NCBI RefSeq assembly: GCF_000503215.1
Contig: NZ_AYTD01000013.1
Location: forward strand, 548,009 to 612,008
Origin: Pseudomonas canadensis
Lineage (GTDB): Bacteria > Pseudomonadota > Gammaproteobacteria > Pseudomonadales > Pseudomonadaceae
Direction of reading: 5' to 3'
DNA length: 64,000 bases
The position numbers were made by a program, and so were the translations under genes. Shown piece after piece: positions 52,992 through 63,544 of this stretch (positions within the stretch are counted from its first letter, which is position 1; every line of letters starts with the position of its first letter). The notes below the pieces were generated by a model that worked only from the letters and a program-made list of their open reading frames with translations, was not told the origin of the DNA and made no database searches.

Positions 52992-55370
52992 TCACTTCCT
53001 TAACGTGGCGTTCAACCTTTGTTCGAGCGAGGTGAGGATATTTTGTGTCGTGGTATTCACCTCATCGTCATTAAGAGTGCGCGATGGATGCTGCCAGGTC
53101 AAGCCAACTGCAAGGCTTTTTCTATGCGGATCAATACCTTTACCCTGATAGACGTCAAATAGCCTGAGGTCTGTCAGCCATTCCCCTGCATTTTCACGGA
53201 TTACATCCAGCACGGCAGTGGCGGCCACTTCACGGTCGGCAATCAAGGCCAGGTCACGGCGCACTTCAGGAAAGCGAGACAGCTCGCTGAATTTAGGCAT
53301 TTTGCCCGAAGCCACTTCAGCCAAAACCAGTTCAAATACGAAGACCGGACGGTCGAGACCGAGGGTTTTCGACAGCTCAGGGTGAATGGCGCCGACGAAG
53401 CCCACCAGGCGCCCTTCACGCTCAATGCGCGCAGTCTGGCCCGGGTGCAACGCTGGATGGCTGCCCGGCAGGAAGGTGAATGCATCCAGCGCACCGGCAA
53501 AACCCAGCACCGCTTCCACGTCAGCCTTGACGTCGAAGAAGTCCACGGCATCGCGGCCTTGCGCCCAGCCTTCCGGCAGACGGCTACCGCAGACCACGCC
53601 AGCCAACATCGGTTCTTGTTTCAGGCCGTCCAACTGTCCTACGAAACGCAGGCCACTTTCGAACATGCGCACCCGATCTTGCTGACGGTTCAGGTTATGG
53701 GAAAGGGCTTTCACCAAGCCTGGCCACAGCGACGAACGCATGGCTGCCATGTCGTTGGAGATCGGGTTGGCCAGCAACAGTGGCTCGACGCCTGGGTTGA
53801 ACAGCTCGAACTGCTTGGGATCGATGAAGCTGTAGGTCACCGCTTCCTGATAACCACGGGCAACCAGCAGGCGACGCAGCTCAGGCAGGTGCGCACGCGC
53901 CTCGGCCTTTGGTTGTGGCGCCAGGCGCGCTTGCGGATAACGGACCGGCAGGCGGTTGTAGCCGTAGAGGCGGGCCAGCTCTTCGATGAGGTCGACCTCT
54001 AGGCTGATATCGAAGCGATGGCTTGGTACTTCAACGTGCCACTGCCCTTCCCCACTCGAGGAAATAGCCAGGCCGAGGGCCGACAACAGTTGCTCGATTT
54101 CAGCAGGCTCGATGACCAGGCCAAGCATCTGCTCGACGCTCTTGGCGCGCAGAGTGATCGGTGCAACGGACGGCAGGAACTGTTCGTTGACGGTTTCGGT
54201 GATCGGGCCGGCTTCGCCACCGGTGATTTCCAGTAGCAGGCCAGTGGCGCGCTCCATGGCTTCACGGGCGAGATTCCAGTCCACGCCACGCTCGTAGCGG
54301 TGCGAAGCATCGGTGTGCAGGCCGTAGGAACGGGCCTTGCCGGCGATGGCGATCTGGTCGAAGAACGCACTCTCAAGGAACACGTCACGGGTAGTAGCGG
54401 ACACACCGCTGTGCTCGCCACCCATCACGCCGGCAATCGCCAGGGCGCGGGAGTGATCGGCGATGACCAGGGTGTCGGCACGCAGGCTGACTTCCTGACC
54501 ATCGAGCAGTACCAGCTTCTCGCCTTCTTCGGCCATACGTACACGAATGCCGCCGTTGATTTCGGCGAGGTCGAACGCGTGCAGCGGTTGACCCAGCTCC
54601 AGCATCACGTAGTTGGTGATGTCGACGGCAGCGTCGATGCTGCGTACGTCGGCACGGCGCAGGCGTTCAACCATCCACAGCGGGGTTGGCTTGGACAGGT
54701 CGACGTTGCGGATCACACGGCCCAGGTAACGCGGGCAGGCGTTTGGCGCCAACACGTCAATCGGGCGTACTTCGTCGTGCACAGCCGGCACGGCGGCAAC
54801 CACTGGACGGGTGACTGGGGCGTTGTACAGCGCGCCCACTTCACGCGCCAGGCCCGCCAGGGACAGGCAGTCGCCGCGGTTCGGAGTCAGATCGACCTCG
54901 ATGCTGGCATCTTCCAGTTCCAGGTAAACGCGGATGTCCTGGCCCACAGGCGCGTCGGCCGGCAGCTCCATCAAGCCATCGTTGCCCTCACCGACTTGCA
55001 GCTCGGCCTGGGAGCACAGCATGCCGTTGGACTCAATGCCACGCAGCTTGGCCTTCTTGATCTTGAAGTCGCCCGGCAACTCGGCACCGATCATGGCGAA
55101 CGGAATCTTCAGGCCCGGGCGCACGTTTGGCGCTCCGCACACGACCTGGAAGGTTTCCGCGCCATTGCTGACCTGGCACACGCGCAATTTGTCGGCATCG
55201 GGGTGTTGTTCGGTGCTTAGCACCTCGCCCACGACCACACCGCTGAAAACACCGGCGGCCGGCGTAACGCTATCGACCTCAAGACCGGCCATCGACAGAC
55301 GCGCAACCAACGCGTCGCGATCTACCTGCGGGCTTACCCAGCCACGCAGCCATTGTTCACTGAATTTCAT
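52992..55370 (-). CDS. pheT: Phenylalanyl-tRNA synthetase beta subunit
   Basis: 792 aa, full length. Contains the tRNA-binding domain near the N-terminus (FQVVCGAPNVRPGLKIPFAM, GMLCSQAELQVGEGNDGLME), B3/4 editing domain with TPNRGDCLSLAGLAREVGAL, B5 domain, and the C-terminal anticodon-binding ferredoxin-like domain (FPEVRRDLALIADREVAATA, LFDVYQGKGIDPHRKSLAVG). It forms the alpha2beta2 enzyme with PheS, encoded 26 bp upstream. Confidence 0.97.
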   Translation of the reverse strand: MKFSEQWLRGWVSPQVDRDALVARLSMAGLEVDSVTPAAGVFSGVVVGEVLSTEQHPDADKLRVCQVSNGAETFQVVCGAPNVRPGLKIPFAMIGAELPGDFKIKKAKLRGIESNGMLCSQAELQVGEGNDGLMELPADAPVGQDIRVYLELEDASIEVDLTPNRGDCLSLAGLAREVGALYNAPVTRPVVAAVPAVHDEVRPIDVLAPNACPRYLGRVIRNVDLSKPTPLWMVERLRRADVRSIDAAVDITNYVMLELGQPLHAFDLAEINGGIRVRMAEEGEKLVLLDGQEVSLRADTLVIADHSRALAIAGVMGGEHSGVSATTRDVFLESAFFDQIAIAGKARSYGLHTDASHRYERGVDWNLAREAMERATGLLLEITGGEAGPITETVNEQFLPSVAPITLRAKSVEQMLGLVIEPAEIEQLLSALGLAISSSGEGQWHVEVPSHRFDISLEVDLIEELARLYGYNRLPVRYPQARLAPQPKAEARAHLPELRRLLVARGYQEAVTYSFIDPKQFELFNPGVEPLLLANPISNDMAAMRSSLWPGLVKALSHNLNRQQDRVRMFESGLRFVGQLDGLKQEPMLAGVVCGSRLPEGWAQGRDAVDFFDVKADVEAVLGFAGALDAFTFLPGSHPALHPGQTARIEREGRLVGFVGAIHPELSKTLGLDRPVFVFELVLAEVASGKMPKFSELSRFPEVRRDLALIADREVAATAVLDVIRENAGEWLTDLRLFDVYQGKGIDPHRKSLAVGLTWQHPSRTLNDDEVNTTTQNILTSLEQRLNATLRK

Positions 55371-55396
55371 CCTGCTCTCCTAAAGATTCGTTACGA

Positions 55397-56467
<1,071 letters not shown>

Positions 56468-56478
56468 AAGACGTTTAC

Positions 56479-56508
56479 CACCTTGGGCTACAGACGTAAC
56501 CCAGGGTG
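56479..56508 (-). other. Second stem-loop between rplT and pheS
   Basis: CACCTTGGGCTAC and GTAACCCAGGGTG form a 13-bp stem with two G-U type mismatches and a 4-nt loop. It lies 11 bp before the perfect stem-loop in the direction of transcription. Whether the two act together is not visible from the sequence. Confidence 0.5.
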
Positions 56509-56522
56509 ATTGTCGGGGGTAC

Positions 56523-56879
56523 TTAAGCCAGAGTGGCTTTAGCTTTCTCGACAATCGCAGCAAACACCGCTTTTTCGTTCACTGCCAGTTCGGCCAGAAC
56601 CTTACGGTCGATCTCGATGGAAGCTTTTTTCAGGCCAGCGATGAAACGGCTGTAGGACAGACCGTTAACACGTGCACCAGCGTTGATACGAGCGATCCAC
56701 AGAGCGCGGAACTGACGTTTTTTCTGACGACGGTCGCGGTAGGCGTATTGGCCTGCCTTGATTACCGCTTGCTTGGCAACACGGAATACGCGTGAACGCG
56801 CGCCGTAGTAGCCTTTAGCAAGTTTCAGAATTTTTTTGTGACGTTTACGGGCAATGACGCCACGCTTTACACGAGCCAT
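56523..56879 (-). CDS. rplT: 50S ribosomal protein L20
   Basis: 118 aa. [20 protein letters not shown] and [20 protein letters not shown] are typical of bL20, as is [21 protein letters not shown]20 binds 23S rRNA early in 50S assembly and represses its own operon in other gammaproteobacteria. It is cotranscribed with rpmI (30-bp gap). Confidence 0.98.
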   Translation of the reverse strand: MARVKRGVIARKRHKKILKLAKGYYGARSRVFRVAKQAVIKAGQYAYRDRRQKKRQFRALWIARINAGARVNGLSYSRFIAGLKKASIEIDRKVLAELAVNEKAVFAAIVEKAKATLA

Positions 56880-56909
56880 GAGTTACTTCCTCTATTCTTG
56901 ATCCAAAAA

Positions 56910-57104
56910 TTAACGAAGGCGCAGCATGCGCTCGACTTTTGCCACGTCAGACGGATGCAGCAAGCTGCTACCGCGCAGTTGACGCTTACGCTTGGTCGAC
57001 ATTTTGGTCAGGATGTGGCTCTTGAAAGCGTGCTTGTGCTTGATACCGTTAGCAGTTTTCAGAAACCGCTTAGCAGCACCACTTTTAGTCTTCATCTTTG
57101 GCAT
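56910..57104 (-). CDS. rpmI: 50S ribosomal protein L35
   Basis: 64 aa. [20 protein letters not shown] and [19 protein letters not shown] are standard for bL35. It lies between infC and rplT in the conserved order. Confidence 0.98.
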   Translation of the reverse strand: MPKMKTKSGAAKRFLKTANGIKHKHAFKSHILTKMSTKRKRQLRGSSLLHPSDVAKVERMLRLR

Positions 57105-57164
57105 GTTCGGATACTCCGCATTCAGTTGATAAACATAATCAGAAGGCCTGCCGTGCCCTGTTGA

Positions 57165-57710
57165 TTACTTCTTCTTTTTCGGGGCGATGACCATGATCAG
57201 CTGGCGTCCTTCCATCTTAGGATGCTGTTCAACGGAACCGTACTCCAACAGGTCAGCTTCAACCCGCTTGAGGAGTTCCATGCCCAGCTCCTGGTGGGCC
57301 ATCTCACGGCCGCGGAATCGCAAGGATACCTTGGCCCTGTCCCCATCACTCAGGAAACGTACCAGGTTGCGCAGTTTTACCTGGTAATCCCCTTCCTCCG
57401 TCCCTGGACGAAACTTGATTTCTTTTACTTGAATCTGCTTCTGGTTCTTCTTCGCCGCTGCAATCTGCTTCTTCTTTTCGAAGATCGACTTGCCGTAGTC
57501 CATCACCCGGCAAACAGGCGGGACTGCGTCGGCGGAGATTTCCACCAGGTCCAATTTGGACTCTTCAGCGATACGAAGCGCTTCATCAATCGAGACGATG
57601 CCAATCTGCTCGCCGTCAGCGCCAATTAACCGAACCTCGCGTGCCGAGATATTCTCGTTGATCGGGGCTTTCGGTGCAGCTCGTTTATCTTGTCTCATTT
57701 CACGCTTAAT
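57165..57710 (-). CDS. infC: Translation initiation factor IF-3 (AUU start)
   Basis: 181 aa. The sequence [40 protein letters not shown] and [20 protein letters not shown] is standard IF-3, with C-terminal IAPKKKK. IF-3 screens initiator codon pairing on the 30S subunit. There is an ATG at 57698, but ATT-AAG-CGT-GAA just upstream, with CGGAG 9 nt before it, mirrors the E. coli infC AUU start, which allows autocontrol. The ATT at 57710 is my choice; neighbouring ATT codons at 57713 and 57716 cannot be excluded. The thrS stop lies directly upstream. Confidence 0.9.
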   Translation of the reverse strand: MKREMRQDKRAAPKAPINENISAREVRLIGADGEQIGIVSIDEALRIAEESKLDLVEISADAVPPVCRVMDYGKSIFEKKKQIAAAKKNQKQIQVKEIKFRPGTEEGDYQVKLRNLVRFLSDGDRAKVSLRFRGREMAHQELGMELLKRVEADLLEYGSVEQHPKMEGRQLIMVIAPKKKK

Positions 57711-57715
57711 AATAA

Positions 57716-59638
57716 TTACTCCGAATCTGGGCGACCACGCCGGGAAACCGCTTGCGCGAGGAACTCAGCGAACTGGGCGACGGGCATCGAGCCCAGGTCA
57801 GCACCTTCACGAGTACGCACAGCGACAGTCTGCATCTCGACTTCCCGATCTCCGATAACCAAAAGATAGGGAACCTTGAGCAAAGTATGCTCGCGGATTT
57901 TAAAGCCGATCTTTTCATTTCTCAAGTCGGACTTGGCACGAAACCCGCTTTCGTTGAGAGTTTTTTCAACTTCGGCGGCAAAATCTGCCTGTTTATCAGT
58001 GATATTCATGATCACTGCCTGGGTCGGAGCCAGCCACGCAGGGAATGCACCCTCGTAGTGCTCGATCAGGATCCCGACGAACCGTTCGAACGAACCGAGG
58101 ATCGCCCGGTGCAGCATAACCGGGTGTTTACGGCTGTTGTCTTCGGACACGTATTCGGCGCCCAGACGGATCGGCAGGTTAAAATCGAGCTGCAGGGTAC
58201 CACACTGCCAGACGCGGCCAAGGCAATCTTTCAGCGAGAACTCGATCTTCGGACCGTAGAAGGCGCCTTCGCCAGGCTGCAGATCATACGCAAGGCCCGC
58301 GCTGTCGAGCGCAGCGGCCAGTGCAGCTTCGGCGCGATCCCATAGCTCGTCGGAACCGACGCGTTTTTCCGGACGAGTGGACAGCTTCATCTCGACTTCG
58401 GTAAAGCCGAAATCGCGATAAACGTCCATGGTCAGCTTGATGAAGGCGGCGGATTCGGCCTGCATCTGCTCTTCGGTGCAGAAGATGTGGGCGTCGTCCT
58501 GGGTAAAACCACGCACGCGCATGATGCCGTGCAGCGCACCGGATGGCTCGTTACGGTGGCAGGCACCGAACTCGGCCAGGCGCATCGGCAACTCGCGGTA
58601 GCTTTTCAGGCCTTGGTTGAACACCTGCACGTGGCACGGGCAGTTCATTGGCTTGATCGCGTAGTCGCGGTTTTCCGACTGAGTCGTGAACATGTTGTCG
58701 GCGTAGTTGGCCCAGTGCCCGGATTTTTCCCATAGGCTACGGTCAACAACCTGGGGCGTCTTGATCTCCAGGTAGCCATTGTCGCGCTGTACTTTGCGCA
58801 TGTACTGCTCAAGCACCTGGTACAGGGTCCAGCCGTTCGGGTGCCAGAACACCATGCCCGGTGCTTCTTCCTGGAGATGGAACAGGTTCAGGCGCTTGCC
58901 GATCTTGCGGTGGTCGCGTTTCTCAGCTTCTTCGATGCGCTGGATGTAGGCCGCCAGCTGCTTCTTGTCAGCCCAGGCGGTGCCGTAGATCCGCTGCAGT
59001 TGCTCGTTCTTCGCGTCGCCACGCCAGTAGGCGCCGGACAGCTTGGTCAGCTTGAACGACTTGAGGAAACGTGTGTTCGGCACGTGTGGGCCACGGCACA
59101 TGTCGACGTATTCTTCGTGGTAGTACAGGCCCATGGCCTGCTCTTCCGGCATGTCTTCCACCAGGCGCAGCTTGTAGTCCTCGCCACGGGCGGTGAACAC
59201 GTCGATCACTTCGGCGCGCGGCGTGACCTTCTTGATCACGTCGTAATCTTTTTCGATCAGCTGGTGCATGCGCTGTTCGATCGCAGCCAGGTCGTCCGGA
59301 GTAAAAGGCCGCTCATAGGCGATGTCGTAATAGAAGCCTTCTTCAATGACCGGGCCGATCACCATTTTCGCGGTTGGATACAGTTGCTTGACCGCGTGGC
59401 CAATCAAATGCGCGCAAGAGTGGCGAATGATCTCCAGCCCCTCTTGATCCTTGGGCGTGATGATTTGCAGGCTGGCATCGCCGGTGATCAAGTCGCTGGC
59501 ATCGACGAGCTTGCCGTCGACCTTGCCGGCCACGGTGGCCTTAGCCAGGCCAGCACCAATGGATGCGGCGACCTCGGCTACGGAAACCGAATGATCGAAT
59601 GAACGTTGACTGCCGTCGGGAAGAGTAATAGTTGGCAT
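57716..59638 (-). CDS. thrS: Threonyl-tRNA synthetase
   Basis: 640 aa, full length. TGS domain ([20 protein letters not shown]), editing domain with [20 protein letters not shown] and [20 protein letters not shown], then the class II core ([20 protein letters not shown], motif 2 [20 protein letters not shown], motif 3 [15 protein letters not shown]) and the anticodon domain. I chose the ATG at 59638 with GGAGAGGAGG upstream. It heads the operon leading to infC, rpmI, rplT and pheST. Confidence 0.98.
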   Translation of the reverse strand: MPTITLPDGSQRSFDHSVSVAEVAASIGAGLAKATVAGKVDGKLVDASDLITGDASLQIITPKDQEGLEIIRHSCAHLIGHAVKQLYPTAKMVIGPVIEEGFYYDIAYERPFTPDDLAAIEQRMHQLIEKDYDVIKKVTPRAEVIDVFTARGEDYKLRLVEDMPEEQAMGLYYHEEYVDMCRGPHVPNTRFLKSFKLTKLSGAYWRGDAKNEQLQRIYGTAWADKKQLAAYIQRIEEAEKRDHRKIGKRLNLFHLQEEAPGMVFWHPNGWTLYQVLEQYMRKVQRDNGYLEIKTPQVVDRSLWEKSGHWANYADNMFTTQSENRDYAIKPMNCPCHVQVFNQGLKSYRELPMRLAEFGACHRNEPSGALHGIMRVRGFTQDDAHIFCTEEQMQAESAAFIKLTMDVYRDFGFTEVEMKLSTRPEKRVGSDELWDRAEAALAAALDSAGLAYDLQPGEGAFYGPKIEFSLKDCLGRVWQCGTLQLDFNLPIRLGAEYVSEDNSRKHPVMLHRAILGSFERFVGILIEHYEGAFPAWLAPTQAVIMNITDKQADFAAEVEKTLNESGFRAKSDLRNEKIGFKIREHTLLKVPYLLVIGDREVEMQTVAVRTREGADLGSMPVAQFAEFLAQAVSRRGRPDSE

Positions 59639-60006
59639 GGCGCCTCCTCTCCTAGTGGTGACCCCTACCAAAGGTCACGTGGGTTGGGATGAGCCAGTAC
59701 AAGATCCAACACCAGGCCGTTCAATGATGAACGCCTGCCTTACAGCGGCAGGAGCCTTTCGGCCAACCGATAATCGAACCAGAGTGACTGGAGTGAGCTA
59801 AAAAAGAACCTGGCAAGGCGGCAATTGGCACGCCTGGAAATAGCCAAGCGCAAGATGCTAGCACAGATGAACGGTCATCGCGGCGCTGCTATCTTGCGTA
59901 AATACAAATTCCGCCCTTTATAGCTGCAAAAGTGAACTTGGGCTGTACGCGAGCCCTCAAACCCTCCGAGAATCGCCGTTCGTCCTCGACCCAAAGGAGC
60001 ATCCTC
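59639..60006. other. Divergent spacer upstream of thrS and the small secreted protein
   Basis: No gene seen. It should hold the thrS leader and promoter and, on the other strand, the promoter of the gene at 60007. Small stem-loops (for example GTTCAATGATGAAC near 59719) lie in the thrS leader and could be part of a regulatory leader, but no known operator was recognised. Confidence 0.45.
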
Positions 60007-60321
60007 ATGATGCGTTTTACCTCTACCCTCGCTCTCGCCGCCTCCCTGACCCTCCTTTCCCTCGGCGCACAGGCGGCAGCCCCGTCGAACTGGCCAGCCG
60101 GTGCCCGCGACAGCTTCGTCAGCGACTGCAGCGCCGCCGCCAGCCAGAACGTAGACGTCAAAACCGCCAAAGCCCATTGCGAATGTGGCGCTGACAAGAT
60201 CAACGCCGAACTGAGCACTGCCGAAATCAAAGAACTGATGACCAATCAGAACGCTAGTCCGGAGCTTAAAAACAAAGCTGTCGCGGCTATCTCGTCCTGC
60301 AAAGTCGTGAAGAAAAAGTAA
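60007..60321 (+). CDS. Small secreted protein with four cysteines
   Basis: 104 aa. Signal peptide MMRFTSTLALAASLTLLSLG, ending AQA. The mature part (about 80 aa) has four Cys (SDCSAA, HCECG, SSCKV) likely to form two disulfides in the periplasm or outside. No domain is recognised. ATG at 60007 is set by AAGGAG 7 nt upstream. A stem-loop at 60434-60454 may end its transcript. Confidence 0.78.
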   Translation: MMRFTSTLALAASLTLLSLGAQAAAPSNWPAGARDSFVSDCSAAASQNVDVKTAKAHCECGADKINAELSTAEIKELMTNQNASPELKNKAVAAISSCKVVKKK

Positions 60322-60433
60322 GATTTGCGACTGATCACACAGCTGTTTTGCCGGAAAAATGGCCCGAAAACTGCCATTTCTCACAAATTACACAGGTTTT
60401 ACGGCTTTTTTTACCAGCTGATATTTCGAGCTT

Positions 60434-60454
60434 AAGCCCCGTAAATCGGGGCTT
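60434..60454. terminator. Possible terminator stem-loop
   Basis: AAGCCCCG and CGGGGCTT form a perfect 8-bp stem around TAAAT, followed by TTCAGCC. The T-run is poor, so termination would be partial. Located between the secreted protein gene and the CspA-family gene. Confidence 0.5.
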
Positions 60455-60610
60455 TCAGCCGATCAAGGCACTAAACGCAACGCTATTGATTAGCAAACAA
60501 TGCCTTGGGGGGGCTCCCAAGCCGAACATTTCGACTATGATAGCCCGGTGTGCCCAGTTGGCCTGAGCAGCACAGCACTACTGAAAATATATGTTTCTTG
60601 GAGATACACC

Positions 60611-60823
60611 ATGTCTAATCGCCAAACCGGCACCGTTAAATGGTTCAACGATGAAAAAGGCTTCGGCTTCATCACTCCTCAAGGTGGCGGTGACGACCTG
60701 TTCGTACACTTCAAAGCTATCGAAAGCGACGGTTTCAAAAGCCTGAAAGAAGGCCAAACCGTTTCCTTCGTGGCTGAGAAAGGCCAAAAGGGTATGCAAG
60801 CTGCACAGGTTCGCGGCGAGTAA
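60611..60823 (+). CDS. Cold-shock protein, CspA family
   Basis: 70 aa. [20 protein letters not shown] and [20 protein letters not shown] carry the RNP1 and RNP2 RNA-binding motifs. It binds single-stranded RNA and DNA and can loosen RNA structure. The ATG has TTGGAGATACA just upstream. A long untranslated stretch (about 290 bp from the previous gene) is usual for these genes. A strong terminator follows. Confidence 0.97.
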   Translation: MSNRQTGTVKWFNDEKGFGFITPQGGGDDLFVHFKAIESDGFKSLKEGQTVSFVAEKGQKGMQAAQVRGE

Positions 60824-60838
60824 TTCTCCGCTGAGCTA

Positions 60839-60869
60839 AAAAAACCCCGTCCATGTGACGGGGTTTTTT
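60839..60869 (+). terminator. Strong rho-independent terminator after the cold-shock gene
   Basis: AAAAAACCCCGTC and GACGGGGTTTTTT form a 13-bp stem with a 5-nt loop ending in a T-run, 15 bp past the stop. Works for the plus strand; the A-run on the left also allows use by the converging gene. Confidence 0.95.
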
Positions 60870-60896
60870 ATGGGCGCTGCAAAAGCCTGGAGCGAC

Positions 60897-61217
60897 TTAT
60901 CCGCAATTGACCCGTGTGATCACCAGATTGTCGTCGGTGTTCAGGTTCAAGCGATCGGAGCGGTACTCCAGGGTGATCATGTCGTTCGGCTTGAGGATGC
61001 GCGCATTCTGCGCACCGGCACGGGTACGCGCCTGCTCCAGCAACTGGGGCGAAGCTTTCTGGCCGATGGTGAATTCGGCGGCCTTCGACTCACAGCGGCT
61101 ATGACCGGCATCGGCCACGGCGGCGTCTTTGGCTGGCTCAGAGGCACCCGGGGTGCTGCAACCCGCCAACGCGAGTGCTGCCAACAAAGTACCGAATGAT
61201 GCGAGCTTCCAAGGCAT
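60897..61217 (-). CDS. I78-type peptidase inhibitor-like lipoprotein
   Basis: 106 aa. Signal peptide ending ALALAGCST, a lipobox. The mature domain CESKAAEFTIGQKASPQLLE and ARILKPNDMITLEYRSDRLN, ending LVITRVNCG, matches the I78 (AFLEI) elastase inhibitor family. It should be tethered to the outer membrane and could protect the cell from proteases. AGGAGG precedes the ATG. It converges with the cold-shock gene. Confidence 0.85.
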   Translation of the reverse strand: MPWKLASFGTLLAALALAGCSTPGASEPAKDAAVADAGHSRCESKAAEFTIGQKASPQLLEQARTRAGAQNARILKPNDMITLEYRSDRLNLNTDDNLVITRVNCG

Positions 61218-61361
61218 GAAGCCTCCTATGATAAAAAATGGACAGAGATCGTGCGACAGCGATTGTGCGGATTGGTTTCAAGACGTAAACCGCCGCTGGG
61301 CAAGTCTGCCTGACTCTCGACAGGCATTCGCCCGGTCAATCGTGACCAGATATGAATGTAT

Positions 61362-61670
61362 TCAGTAGATGTCGATGTAGTCGAACGCCGGCTTCGGCCA
61401 GTTTTCCTTCAGCGCATTGAAAATCTGCGTCACCCAGACTTCGTCGCTGGCGGCCACATTGCCTACGTACCCGGAACCCTTGGCCCAGGTCTCCAGGCGA
61501 AACAGCAGCCCGTCGATGTCTACACCGCCTACAACCTTCCCAGAGGAGATGTAGGCGATTCCAGCTTTGGTCACCCGTAACTGGGTATGTTCGTCGTCGT
61601 TGGCACTGGCGAGCAGTTGGCGCACATTCGCCAATGTCAGGTTCTCGGGGTTGCTCAAATCGATCTGCAC
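61362..61670 (-). CDS. Hypothetical protein
   Basis: 102 aa, not recognised. Contains DLSNPENLTLANVRQLLASA, LRVTKAGIAYISSGKVVGGV and ASDEVWVTQIFNALKENWPK; no signal peptide or membrane span. It looks like a small cytosolic alpha/beta protein. The start is uncertain: GTG at 61670 is chosen, and a TTG five codons earlier is possible. Confidence 0.6.
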   Translation of the reverse strand: MQIDLSNPENLTLANVRQLLASANDDEHTQLRVTKAGIAYISSGKVVGGVDIDGLLFRLETWAKGSGYVGNVAASDEVWVTQIFNALKENWPKPAFDYIDIY

Positions 61671-61839
61671 GTGGTGTCCCGGCAATTAAACAGGCGGACA
61701 GTGTCGCACAGCGCTGCCGTCATTCCGAATCGCCTCATGCCTAAGTATCAGTGCCAAACGCGATACAAAATGGTTAACTGGCCCGGTAAGCACCGCGTTC
61801 CAGCGCACTACCCAGTACTTTCAGCCCCGCGAGACAGTC

Positions 61840-62052
61840 ATGACCACCGTAACGCTCCAAGCCGACATCAAAGCCAAGTGGCCCCAAGGGCAAAGCTCGT
61901 ACAGCCCCGGCAGCCCAGAGGAATTGGCAATCATCGGTATCGACCTGCTGGTCAAGGAACTGGGCACGCAGGCGGCACAAGCGTTCATCGGCCAGATATT
62001 CGAGAAATATCCGGCCGATCACATGGGGGCACACGACCCCGAGCGCGAATAA
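61840..62052 (+). CDS. Small hypothetical protein
   Basis: 70 aa: QADIKAKWPQGQSSYSPGSP, ELAIIGIDLLVKELGTQAAQ, then AFIGQIFEKYPADHMGAHDP. No motif recognised and no signal peptide. The ribosome binding site is weak. It is followed by a GC stem-loop, which supports a real transcript end. Confidence 0.55.
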   Translation: MTTVTLQADIKAKWPQGQSSYSPGSPEELAIIGIDLLVKELGTQAAQAFIGQIFEKYPADHMGAHDPERE

Positions 62053-62054
62053 GA

Positions 62055-62078
62055 ACCGGCCGGCGAACGCCGACCGGT
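62055..62078. terminator. Bidirectional stem-loop between converging genes
   Basis: ACCGGCCGGCG and CGCCGACCGGT form an 11-bp stem with one mismatch. It lies between the small hypothetical gene and the nucleoside hydrolase stop codon (62086). Confidence 0.5.
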
Positions 62079-62085
62079 AGAACCA

Positions 62086-63114
62086 TTACTTCAGACGCGC
62101 CAGGCGCTCGGTCAGCAGATCGAAAAAGCCCTGGGCGTCGCCGTTCTCAACCCAGAACACATTCTTTTCCTGCTTCAGGCCGTCGTACCAATCGACGATG
62201 GTCTGGCCAAAGGTCGGCCCCTCACGGCTATCCACCACCATATTGGCCTGACGACCACTGAACAGCGAAGGCTTGAGCAGGTAAGCAATGACGGTAGCGT
62301 CATGCACCGGGCCACCTGGAATACCGTAGTGCTCCATGTCGCCCTTGACGTATTCGTTAAGAATATCGCCCACCACCTTGCTCGCGTTGTTCTTGATGTC
62401 GGCGATCTTTTTCAGGCGTGCTTCGCTGGTCAGCACCTTGTGGGTCACGTCCAACGGCAGGTAGGTCAGCTTGACGCCGCTCTTGAGCACAATCTCGGCT
62501 GCCACCGGGTCGGCGAACAGGTTGAATTCCGCCACCGGAGTGATATTGCCGCCATTGAAGTGCGCGCCACCCATCACCACCACTTCCTTGATGCCTTGGG
62601 TGATTTCCGGCGCCTGGGTCAGTGCCAGCGCCAGGTTGGTCTGCGGGCCGAGCATGGCGATGGTGATGCTGTGCGGCTTGGCGGTGCTCAGGGTCTTGAT
62701 CAGGTAGTCAACGGCATTGCCGTCCGCCAGGCCCTTCTTGGGCTCATGCACGGCGACGCCGGAAATACCCTCCTTGCCATGGATGTTCTCGGCGTAGATC
62801 GGCTTGCGCAGCAGCGGCGCTGGCGCACCGGCGTACACCGGGATTTCCTCGCGCCCTGCCCACTCGCGGGCCAGGCGCGCGTTGCGGGAGGTCTTGTCCA
62901 GGCGCACGTTGCCGGCGACGGTGGTCAGCGCACGGATATTCAGCTCATCCGGGGAGGCCATGGCGAACAGCAAGGCCACTACATCATCAGCACCGGGGTC
63001 GGTATCGATGATCAGATCGATCTTTTCCGCCGCCTGGGCGCTTGCAGCAGTGAGTGCGGACAAAAGCAGAACACTCCGGAACAGGTTTTTCAGGGTTGGG
63101 AGACCACGTTGCAT
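62086..63114 (-). CDS. Nucleoside hydrolase with a signal peptide
   Basis: 342 aa. Signal peptide FRSVLLLSALTAASAQAAE, so the enzyme should be periplasmic. The nucleoside hydrolase calcium-site motif is DTDPGADD (Asp37, Asp39, Asp43, Asp44), with VYAGAPAPLLRKP and VVMGGAHFNGGNITPVAEFN further on. It splits nucleosides to base and ribose. It follows rbsD by 25 bp in an operon with ribokinase, so it likely frees ribose outside the cytoplasm for uptake and phosphorylation. AAGGAG precedes the ATG. Confidence 0.92.
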   Translation of the reverse strand: MQRGLPTLKNLFRSVLLLSALTAASAQAAEKIDLIIDTDPGADDVVALLFAMASPDELNIRALTTVAGNVRLDKTSRNARLAREWAGREEIPVYAGAPAPLLRKPIYAENIHGKEGISGVAVHEPKKGLADGNAVDYLIKTLSTAKPHSITIAMLGPQTNLALALTQAPEITQGIKEVVVMGGAHFNGGNITPVAEFNLFADPVAAEIVLKSGVKLTYLPLDVTHKVLTSEARLKKIADIKNNASKVVGDILNEYVKGDMEHYGIPGGPVHDATVIAYLLKPSLFSGRQANMVVDSREGPTFGQTIVDWYDGLKQEKNVFWVENGDAQGFFDLLTERLARLK

Positions 63115-63139
63115 AAAACACTCCTTGTCGTTGGGAACG

Positions 63140-63544
63140 CTAGAACGTTACGCCGGATACCAGCGCGATATTGCAGTAAGGCTGACATTCGCCAGTGCGC
63201 ACCACGGCGCGCGCCTTGCGGCTGAGCTGCTTAAATTCTTCATGGCTGACCAGGCGTCGCTCACCGAGGGCAGCCTGTTCTGTGAGCGTGTTGAGTTCAG
63301 CCAGCGCCGGCGGTTGTTTGAGCAGGATTTCTTCGGCCAACACATGGCACTCCACCTGCATTTCACTGAGCACGATACGCAAGGTGCTGATGAAGTCCGG
63401 GATGCCTTGGGTCAACGCCAGGTCAATCAGCTCGACGCTAGGGGGCACCGGCAGGCCGGCATCACCGATCACCAGGATGTCGCCGTGCCCAAGTGAGGCG
63501 ATCACACGCGACAGGGCAATATTGAGCAGAGGTGTCTTTTTCAT
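63140..63544 (-). CDS. rbsD: D-ribose pyranase
   Basis: 134 aa. N-terminus [20 protein letters not shown] and [21 protein letters not shown]-terminus [19 protein letters not shown]. The conserved His (GHGD) and DAGLP are in place. It interconverts pyran and furan forms of ribose so that ribokinase can act. ATG overlaps the ribokinase stop (ATGA). Confidence 0.96.
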   Translation of the reverse strand: MKKTPLLNIALSRVIASLGHGDILVIGDAGLPVPPSVELIDLALTQGIPDFISTLRIVLSEMQVECHVLAEEILLKQPPALAELNTLTEQAALGERRLVSHEEFKQLSRKARAVVRTGECQPYCNIALVSGVTF

